Positions 41,699 to 47,554 of a stretch of DNA of 47,554 nt are shown one piece after another. The stretch spans positions 46,566 to 94,119 of the forward strand of contig VXYK01000057.1 of NCBI GenBank assembly GCA_009845995.1, written 5' to 3'. A model generated the notes under the pieces. The model had not been told where the DNA came from. It saw only the letters and a list, made by a program, of their open reading frames with translations, and ran no database searches. The first letter of the stretch is position 1, and each line of letters opens with the position of its first letter. Both the position numbers and the translations under genes were made by a program. The DNA comes from Acidimicrobiaceae bacterium. GTDB lineage: Bacteria; Actinomycetota; Acidimicrobiia; Acidimicrobiales; Aldehydirespiratoraceae.

Positions 41699-42267
41699 CG
41701 CCCCGCCACCAGCACCCGCTCGATTGCCGCGGTCGCAATGTGGACCAGCTCTTTGCGTCCTTTGCCGACGGCCACCGCGATCACATCAGTTCCAACCGCT
41801 TGCAGTCGTCCGTCAACGCAATCATCCCCAACGGTCACCACAACACTCGCTTGGTCAGCGACCAGTTCGTCGAGCGTGTCCACCAGAACCATCGGTGACG
41901 CCTGGCGTGCACCGGTCACGGGCCGGTCTGTCGGCGAGGTCCGTATTGTGGCGACCGCCCTAGTCGGAATGAGCAGGTCGCCTTCGTGGCCGCGCACGAA
42001 CACAAAGTCAGAACCGACTGCGATGATCTGACCCTCGCAGACTTGTCCACCAGCGGTTTTGACCGTTGCCGGGAGGCCTCGCTCGGCCAGATCGAGAAGC
42101 ACTCCAGCGACACAGGACTCCTGCGTTGCTTGCTGTTCAAGTGATCGCTGACGGGCTCGGGAAGCCGCTGCTTCATCGACTTGGCAATCAGCCAGCCAGT
42201 CCGACAAACCGGCTAGGGGATCGTCGAAGTTGCTGTCGATCGGCTCCCTGTAGAGCTTTCTATTCAT
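41695..42267 (-). CDS. Conserved-looking soluble protein of unknown function
   Basis: A 190-residue protein. The N-terminal 60 residues are helical and acidic (FDDPLAGLSDWLADCQVDEA); the rest is two similar beta-rich stretches, GGQVCEGQIIAVGSDFVFVR and GDDCVDGRLQAVGTDVIAVA, suggesting a duplicated small barrel. I do not recognise the family. It converges with ramB with overlapping stops and is divergent from phoH, with about 36 bp between starts. Confidence 0.72.
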   Translation of the reverse strand: MNRKLYREPIDSNFDDPLAGLSDWLADCQVDEAAASRARQRSLEQQATQESCVAGVLLDLAERGLPATVKTAGGQVCEGQIIAVGSDFVFVRGHEGDLLIPTRAVATIRTSPTDRPVTGARQASPMVLVDTLDELVADQASVVVTVGDDCVDGRLQAVGTDVIAVAVGKGRKELVHIATAAIERVLVAGR

Positions 42268-42303
42268 GAAATCCCGAGGGTAGCGCTAATATCAAGGTGA
42301 CCG

Positions 42304-43287
42304 ATGACCGAACACACCATCACCCTTCACATTCCCGGCAATCATCTGATGGGGGCGCTGCTAGGTGAGTACGATCAGCATCTGCGTCACATTGAAGACG
42401 CATTCCCCGATACCACCGTGACTGTGCGAGGCAACGAGGTGCATCTTTCGGGTCCGGGAGCCGGAGCCGCCAGGACGACCTTCGAGGAGCTCGTACTGCT
42501 AGCGGAGAACGGCCAACGCCTAGATCTCAACACCCTCGACTCCACGATCGACATGGTGCGAGCCGACGAACGACCTTCGAGCGTCTTGACGCATGAGATT
42601 CTCCGTGCCGACCGAGGCAGAGTGATCCGCCCCAAATCGAGCGGGCAGAAACGATACGTGGAAGCGATCGAGAACAACGTGGTCACCTTTGGGATCGGTC
42701 CAGCAGGCACTGGGAAATCCTGGTTGGCCGTGGCTACCGCGGTTGCGGCGCTGCAAGCCAACTCGGTTGAGCGCATTATCCTCACCCGTCCGGCGGTCGA
42801 GGCAGGGGAGCGGCTCGGGTTTTTGCCCGGTGACCTGATGGCCAAGGTTGACCCGTATCTCCGCCCGCTGTATGACGCGCTTCACGATATGGCCGGCGCG
42901 GACGGTGTTGAACGGCTGATGGAAAGAGGCGTGGTCGAGGTGGCACCCCTCGCGTTCATGCGAGGACGCACGCTCAATTCGTCGTTCATCATTCTCGACG
43001 AAGCCCAAAACACCACGGCAGAACAGATGAAGATGTTCTTGACCAGGATTGGGCATGGCTCCAAAGCAGTCGTTACCGGCGACATCACCCAAGTCGACGT
43101 TGCTACCGGGCGCAGCGGGCTCTCGGGTTTGGAGCCGATTCTGGGAGGTATCGACGGGGTCGGCTTTGTCTGGCTCTCCAAGCGCGATGTCGTCCGTCAC
43201 CGCATCGTGCAAGAGATCGTTGATGCCTACGAAAAAGCCAACGACAACAACACCGACAACAGCAGAGCCGGCGGTGGACCTACGTGA
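42304..43287 (+). CDS. ybeZ: PhoH-family ATPase (YbeZ)
   Basis: A 327-residue PhoH-like ATPase: N-terminal KH-like region, then QKRYVEAIENNVVTFGIGPAG with Walker A GPAGTGKSWLA, RPAVEAGERLGFLPGDL, Walker B FIILDEAQNTTAEQMKMFLT and GDITQVD. It is the usual partner of YbeY in rRNA processing and ribosome quality control. The ybeY start overlaps its stop by 4 bp. Confidence 0.94.
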   Translation: MTEHTITLHIPGNHLMGALLGEYDQHLRHIEDAFPDTTVTVRGNEVHLSGPGAGAARTTFEELVLLAENGQRLDLNTLDSTIDMVRADERPSSVLTHEILRADRGRVIRPKSSGQKRYVEAIENNVVTFGIGPAGTGKSWLAVATAVAALQANSVERIILTRPAVEAGERLGFLPGDLMAKVDPYLRPLYDALHDMAGADGVERLMERGVVEVAPLAFMRGRTLNSSFIILDEAQNTTAEQMKMFLTRIGHGSKAVVTGDITQVDVATGRSGLSGLEPILGGIDGVGFVWLSKRDVVRHRIVQEIVDAYEKANDNNTDNSRAGGGPT

Positions 43288-43772
43288 ACGACGCGGCCAG
43301 CCCGGTGGTGGTGGTACTCGACGAGCAGAGTGGTATCGAAATCGACACTGAGCGCTGGCAGCGTCTTGCTTCGGGGGCGCTCGTGTCTTCAGGCGTCGTG
43401 AGCGGTGAACTCAATCTGATCTTCGTCGATGAAGCGGCAATGACCCGACTGAATCACCAGTACATGGGCAAAAGCTACGCAACCGACGTGCTCTCGTTCC
43501 CCCTCGACGGATCAGCGACCGTTGAGTCGAGCACTGCCGAGTATGGCGAGTCTCTGATCGGGGATGTGGTCGTCTGTCCCGCCCGGGCTGCGGCACAAGC
43601 CCGGGACCATGAGGGCCATCGAGACCACGACGGTTCTCTTGAAGACGAATTGGCGCTGCTGATCGTTCACGGTGTATTGCATGTGCTTGGACACGACCAC
43701 TACGACACCGCTACCACTAACCGAATGCAGTCCTGCGAACAGGCTCTCCTCCGCCAACACCACCGCGCATGA
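43284..43772 (+). CDS. ybeY: Endoribonuclease YbeY (rRNA maturation factor)
   Basis: A 162-residue YbeY with the zinc motif HGVLHVLGHDH (three His) and the conserved LNHQYMGKSYATDVLSFP segment. It acts in 16S rRNA 3' end maturation and ribosome quality control. Start and stop overlap its neighbours by 4 bp each (GTGA with ybeZ, ATGA with the CBS gene), making tight translational coupling. Confidence 0.95.
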   Translation: MNDAASPVVVVLDEQSGIEIDTERWQRLASGALVSSGVVSGELNLIFVDEAAMTRLNHQYMGKSYATDVLSFPLDGSATVESSTAEYGESLIGDVVVCPARAAAQARDHEGHRDHDGSLEDELALLIVHGVLHVLGHDHYDTATTNRMQSCEQALLRQHHRA

Positions 43773-44695
43773 TCTGGATGTTGGCAGCCGTAGCGGCAGC
43801 GTTGATCGCCGGGCTTGTCGTCGGGGTTGCACTGACGCTGGCGGATCGAATTCCGAAGCGCTTCTTGATCAGGCGCGCTGAAGCACCGATCGCTTCTGAG
43901 GACGAGTTGATCGCCCTCACCGAAGCGGCCGCTGCTGACGATGTGATCGATGATGAGGAACGAGAACTGATCGAATCGGTGTTCGCGCTCGACGACACGA
44001 TCGTGCGCGAGGTGATGGTGCCCCGCACTGACATGGTCGCAGTCGCATCCGACATCAGCATCACCGCGGTTGTAGATCTTGCCATCGAAAAGGGGTTGAG
44101 TCGCCTCCCGGTGTTCGCCGATGACATCGACGACATCGTCGGTGTCTGCTTGATGAAAGACCTGACTCGCGCCGAGCGGGCCGGGCGCGGTGATCAAGAG
44201 GTTCGAAATGTGATGCGGCGGGCACGTTTCGTACCAGAAACCAAGCATGCAGGCGATCTCCTGCGAGAGATGCAAGCGGGCCGTTATCACCTTGCTGTGG
44301 CGGTTGACGAATATGGTGGCACCGCTGGTGTGGTCACCCTCGAGGATGTCGTGGAGGAGCTGGTTGGCGAGATTGTTGACGAGTTCGACGTTGAAGAGCC
44401 TCTGGTAGAGCCACTGGCCGGCGGGGAGGCTCTGGTCCACGGACGGATGCCGATCGATCAGCTCAGCACTCTGGTGCGGTCCAAACTCGGGGAGGGAGAC
44501 TGGGACACGGTCGGGGGATTGATATTCAGCACCCTTGGCCATGTCCCGACGGTCGGCGAGTCGATCGAAGAGGGCGGCGTACTCTTGAAGGTTGAGCGTA
44601 TGGAGGGCCGACGGATCACCAAAGTGCGTCTGACTCCAGTCGCGTCCAACTCCAATCAAGCCCCTGGGCAGAGGAACACAACCGATGGTCGATGA
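43769..44695 (+). CDS. CorC/HlyC-family CBS-domain protein with a single membrane helix
   Basis: A 308-residue protein. The N-terminus has one membrane segment (MIWMLAAVAAALIAGLVVGVA); the rest is the cytosolic CorC module: REVMVPRTDMVAV, two CBS motifs (about 95-215), YGGTAGVVTLEDVVEELVGE, and the C-terminal transporter-associated domain GDWDTVGGLIFSTLGHVP. The four-helix DUF21 domain of full CorB/HlyC proteins is absent. It may regulate a partner or be membrane-tethered only. The end overlaps era by 11 bp. Confidence 0.88.
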   Translation: MIWMLAAVAAALIAGLVVGVALTLADRIPKRFLIRRAEAPIASEDELIALTEAAAADDVIDDEERELIESVFALDDTIVREVMVPRTDMVAVASDISITAVVDLAIEKGLSRLPVFADDIDDIVGVCLMKDLTRAERAGRGDQEVRNVMRRARFVPETKHAGDLLREMQAGRYHLAVAVDEYGGTAGVVTLEDVVEELVGEIVDEFDVEEPLVEPLAGGEALVHGRMPIDQLSTLVRSKLGEGDWDTVGGLIFSTLGHVPTVGESIEEGGVLLKVERMEGRRITKVRLTPVASNSNQAPGQRNTTDGR

Positions 44696-45566
44696 GCGCC
44701 CGGTCACTGGATCGGGGGCCGCTGACGATGAGCGCTCGGGTTTCGTAACCCTCATCGGTCGTCCCAACGCCGGAAAATCGACGTTGCTGAACAAGATTCT
44801 CGGATTCAAGGTGTCGATCGTCTCGGACAAGCCCCAAACGACCCGCAACCAGATACGGGGGGTCCTCAATCGCGATGGGGCCCAGCTGGTGTTTGTCGAC
44901 ACTCCCGGAATCCACAAGCCGCGTACCGCGCTCGGTAACAGCCTCAACACCACCGCCAACCAGGCGAGCGCGCAGGTTGACGTCGTGTGCTTCGTACTCG
45001 ATGCAACTGCGCGCTATGGCCGCGGCGACGCTGCCATAGCGGAGCGCTTGCCCACCGGCTCGGTGATCGTCGTGACCAAAGCCGACATAGCGTCGCGCCC
45101 ACAGATCGCCGAACAGCTCGCCGCCACCAGCCACCTCGACGCCGCGCAGTGGTTCCCGGTGAGCGGAAGAACCGGCGAGGGCACAGACGAGTTGGTCGCC
45201 TACCTGATCGATCGGATGCCTGCTGGCCCCCGCCTGTATCCCGCCGAGATGCTTACCGACGTCGGCGATGAGTTCTGGGTGGCCGAGCTCGTTCGCGAGA
45301 AATTGCTGGCCTTGACTCGGGACGAACTGCCCCACAGCGTCGCCACCAGGGTCACCGAATGGGAATGGCCGCGTATCCGTTGCGAGATCCTCGTTGAACG
45401 CGAGTCCCAGAAACCGATGGTGATAGGCAAGGGCGGAGAGGTGCTCAAGAAAGTCGGCACTGCGGTTCGCGCCGAAATCGGCGAAGAGGTCTATATCGAA
45501 CTCTTCGTAAAGGTGGAGAAGAACTGGCAACGTCGCCCCGAGATGGTCCAACGCCTCGGCTACTAG
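44685..45566 (+). CDS. era: GTPase Era
   Basis: A 293-residue Era, the 16S rRNA-binding GTPase of 30S assembly. G1 GRPNAGKST, the G2-region QTTRNQIRG, G3 DTPG and G4 TKAD (in place of NKxD) are visible, then the KH domain with ERESQKPMVIGKGGEVLKKVG and VKVEKNWQRRPE. It ends the phoH-ybeY-corC-era operon, a standard ribosome-biogenesis order. It converges with the helicase gene. Confidence 0.95.
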   Translation: MVDERPVTGSGAADDERSGFVTLIGRPNAGKSTLLNKILGFKVSIVSDKPQTTRNQIRGVLNRDGAQLVFVDTPGIHKPRTALGNSLNTTANQASAQVDVVCFVLDATARYGRGDAAIAERLPTGSVIVVTKADIASRPQIAEQLAATSHLDAAQWFPVSGRTGEGTDELVAYLIDRMPAGPRLYPAEMLTDVGDEFWVAELVREKLLALTRDELPHSVATRVTEWEWPRIRCEILVERESQKPMVIGKGGEVLKKVGTAVRAEIGEEVYIELFVKVEKNWQRRPEMVQRLGY

Positions 45567-45579
45567 TCCCTCCTGATCC

Positions 45580-47463
45580 CTACTGATTCCGTCGCAACTC
45601 TCGAAGCAGGGTTTCGGCCTTGCTGCGGTCCTTGGTTCTGCGCATTGGGGGAAGAGCTCCGAGCAGCGCCCAGCGGTAGCTGCGTGAGGTGGCCAAACGA
45701 GGGTCCAACACGGCCACCACTCCGCGGTCGGTTGCCGAGCGGATGAGTCGACCCGCGCCCTGGGCCAGCATGATTGCGGCCCTCGGCAGATCAACAACTC
45801 GGAAAGCGTCGGCACCGGCGCGCTCGCGGCGTGCCTGCAGCAGTGGCTCGTCGGGCCGAGGAAAGGGAAGCCGGTCGATTATCACCAGGTTGCAGGTAGG
45901 CCCGACTGCGTCGATGCCCTGCCAGAACGACATCGTGGCAAAGAGGCAGGTTTCTTCGTTCTCGATGAAGCTCTTGAGCAGTTGCGCCTTTGATCCCTCG
46001 CCTTGTTGCAGCACAGTCCAGGGGACTCGCGATTCGATGTGAGCCGCGGCTTGCTGCATCGCCCCCCAACTCGTGAACAAAGCCAGGGTCCGTCCACCGG
46101 CAGCGGAGACCAACGACTCGATCTCTTGCAGTTGTGATTCTCTGTGCTGTTGATTTCGCGGGTCGGGAAGATCTGCCGCGCAGTACAGCAGGGCGTTGGA
46201 TTCGTAGTCGAAGGGACTCCCGACACCTACTTCGACGGTGCTGGAAGGAAGCCCGAACTGAGAGGTGGCATTCAGCGGCATCGTGGCGGAAGTGAGCACG
46301 GCGCCACGTTGCGACCACAGGTTCTCAGCCAGAATCTGGTCGATGGCCAGTGGCGTCGAACGCAGGCTGGGGTTGTGGGTTGGGCCGTCCACCCACATGA
46401 CCTCGTCGTCGACAGCCCAGCGAAGGTAGCTGATGTCGTCAAGCACCGAACTAATGGATTGGCGTGCCCGAATAGTCCGGTTCAACACATCGGAGGGAGC
46501 GTCGGAGGGCACCGCTCTGAGGTCGTTCAGCAAGTCAGCAACACGACCCGAGACGAGATCGAGCGTGCGTCCGAGTTCATCTGGAGGTCCTTTCGGCAGA
46601 CGGCTCCCGACCAGAGTTTCAAGGCGGTTCTTGAGCATGGTGGCTGCTTTTTCGACCTCGCCGGGTGCTTCTGAGTCCACAATTACGGCTCTTGAGGAAG
46701 CCGCGGCGGTCACTAGGCGTGCTGGGCTCAAGTAGCGACCCGTGGCGTTGGCGACGATGTCTTCAAGCTGGTGGGCCTCGTCGATTATCACCAGGTCGTG
46801 GTCGGGGAGAATGCACTGAATTGCGACATCGATGGCGTAGAGGTAGAGGTTGACGATCAGCACGTCGGCGGCAGCGGCTCGACGCCAGGCTTTTTCGGCA
46901 AAACAGCTTTCGCCCTCGGGACACCGGTTGGCACCGGGGCACTCTTGGCGGCTCACGCTGACCTGCTGCCAGACTCGGTCGCTGACGTCGGCCAACTCGG
47001 ACCGGTCACCGCTCTTGCTCGTCTCGGCAAACAATCGAAGATTCTCAAGGGTCTCGTCATCCAGAGCGGCGTCATCGAGGTCGAGACCGAGGCCCGGTTC
47101 GGATTCTGCTTCATTCAGGCGCTGCAGGCACAGATAGTTGGAGCGGCCTTTCAGAACGGAGAAATCGATCGGCTCGTCCAGCTGGCTCGACAGGAACGGC
47201 AGGTCTTTGTCGGCCAACTGGTCCTGCAGCGCTTTGGTCGCCGTTGCGACCACGACCTTCTGGCCCGACAAGGCGATGGGTACCAGATAGGCGAGCGACT
47301 TGCCTGTGCCTGTACCGGCTTGCACCACCGCATGGCCGTTGCTCGCCAACGCGTCTGCAACCGTGACTGTCATCTCATCCTGCCCACCGCGTCGCTCTCC
47401 GCCGCCCGGAAGGCCGGCCGTAACCTGGGCGAGGAGCTCAAGCGATTGTTCAGCGATGGTCAT
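45580..47463 (-). CDS. DinG/YoaA-type Fe-S DNA helicase
   Basis: A 627-residue XPD-like superfamily 2 helicase. Walker A is GTGTGKSLAYLVP near 48-60, the Fe-S cysteines are in YLCLQRL and CPGANRCPEGESC, and the Walker B box is DEAHQLED. Later come GAVLTSATM, TLALFTSWGAM, MSFWQGID and QGAGRLIRS, the C-terminal helicase motifs. It unwinds DNA in repair; the cluster would come from the Suf system. ATG 47463 lies downstream of a repeated upstream region. Confidence 0.92.
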   Translation of the reverse strand: MTIAEQSLELLAQVTAGLPGGGERRGGQDEMTVTVADALASNGHAVVQAGTGTGKSLAYLVPIALSGQKVVVATATKALQDQLADKDLPFLSSQLDEPIDFSVLKGRSNYLCLQRLNEAESEPGLGLDLDDAALDDETLENLRLFAETSKSGDRSELADVSDRVWQQVSVSRQECPGANRCPEGESCFAEKAWRRAAAADVLIVNLYLYAIDVAIQCILPDHDLVIIDEAHQLEDIVANATGRYLSPARLVTAAASSRAVIVDSEAPGEVEKAATMLKNRLETLVGSRLPKGPPDELGRTLDLVSGRVADLLNDLRAVPSDAPSDVLNRTIRARQSISSVLDDISYLRWAVDDEVMWVDGPTHNPSLRSTPLAIDQILAENLWSQRGAVLTSATMPLNATSQFGLPSSTVEVGVGSPFDYESNALLYCAADLPDPRNQQHRESQLQEIESLVSAAGGRTLALFTSWGAMQQAAAHIESRVPWTVLQQGEGSKAQLLKSFIENEETCLFATMSFWQGIDAVGPTCNLVIIDRLPFPRPDEPLLQARRERAGADAFRVVDLPRAAIMLAQGAGRLIRSATDRGVVAVLDPRLATSRSYRWALLGALPPMRRTKDRSKAETLLRELRRNQ

Positions 47464-47504
47464 GGGGAGTCAGGATCTCAGGATCTTCAGATGCTCGTCC
47501 TGTG

Positions 47505-47540
47505 CGGAGATACCTACTCGGAGATACCTGTGCGGAGATA
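47505..47540. repeat. Triple 14-bp-spaced direct repeat upstream of the helicase gene
   Basis: CGGAGATACCT (47505-47515), CGGAGATACCT (47519-47529) and CGGAGATA (47533-47540) recur every 14 bp, about 42 bp upstream of the - strand helicase start. A shorter TCAGGATC duplication lies nearer the gene (about 47469-47486). Tandem binding sites for a regulator are possible. Confidence 0.55.
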
Positions 47541-47554
47541 GAGGACGGGTGGGT

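Noticed and set aside
43700..45815. Long antisense frames (about 400 codons each) over corC and era
   Set aside because: Both lie on top of genes with complete motifs and good synteny.
1..47554. CRISPR array, prophage or insertion sequence
   Set aside because: No regularly spaced long repeats with unique spacers, no transposase, integrase or phage structural gene was seen; the repeats at 1-151 are too irregular.

Overview
The window reads as chromosomal DNA of a GC-rich actinobacterium. Markers are a homodimeric AceE, a RamB-like regulator of the glyoxylate shunt, an F420-type luciferase-like oxidoreductase, a Suf cluster with an embedded Rieske ferredoxin, a DUF222 (13E12-type) HNH gene, Ku plus a LigD-type polymerase, and an Mpt53/DsbF-like thioredoxin. 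Acidimicrobiia is my best guess for the class; I cannot confirm it from sequence alone. Genes are dense, often overlap by 4 to 8 bp, and several lack a Shine-Dalgarno but carry a -10-like hexamer 6 to 8 nt before the start codon, as in leaderless transcription.

Layout. 1-151: short GC-rich repeats that recur at 27685-27743. 231-5519: Fe-S assembly, split into a + strand unit (sufD, Rieske, sufC1, pterin dehydratase) and a facing - strand unit (sufC2, sufS, sufU). 5607-8885: a small accessory island with a DUF262/DUF1524 defence-type nuclease and a DUF222-HNH gene broken by a stop. 9038-12554: acyl-CoA dehydrogenase, a membrane-anchored unknown, a compact small-ORF/RNA locus ending in an intrinsic terminator, an alpha/beta hydrolase lacking its nucleophile, and a HhH-GPD repair protein coupled to aceE. 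12547-23430: lipoate-dependent metabolism (aceE, lpd, E2, and a LipB-LipA fusion) interleaved with an RNase HI-SLOG fusion, a TIGR01777 epimerase, a LapA-like protein and a probable selenoprotein. 23449-27325: M24 peptidase, membrane protein, Ku and LigD-type polymerase. 27338-27672: tRNA-Lys, tRNA-His and tRNA-Arg. 28186-35271: a seven-gene - strand operon for uptake and reductive-type breakdown of a pyrimidine or hydantoin. 35999-41698: cyclopropane synthase, isocitrate lyase, malate synthase and the divergent RamB-like regulator. 42304-45566: phoH-ybeY-corC-era. 45580-47463: a DinG-type helicase.

How the genes fit together. The aceE, lpd and E2 genes encode the pyruvate dehydrogenase type of complex, and LipB-LipA supplies the lipoyl cofactor. 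LipA is itself an Fe-S enzyme and would draw on the Suf system. Acetyl-CoA from this route or from acyl-CoA oxidation can enter the glyoxylate shunt under RamB-like control.

The strongest new observation is at 17699-18331. An exported thioredoxin-fold lipoprotein is interrupted by UGA exactly at the first position of its CxxC motif, reading UPTC, and a plausible bacterial SECIS hairpin lies downstream. I read it as a selenocysteine version of the Mpt53/DsbF family. The second candidate is the locus at 10617-10930: a small ORF overlapping the previous gene, with an internal 16-nt near-perfect complement of the 16S 3' end, a second small ORF and a terminator.
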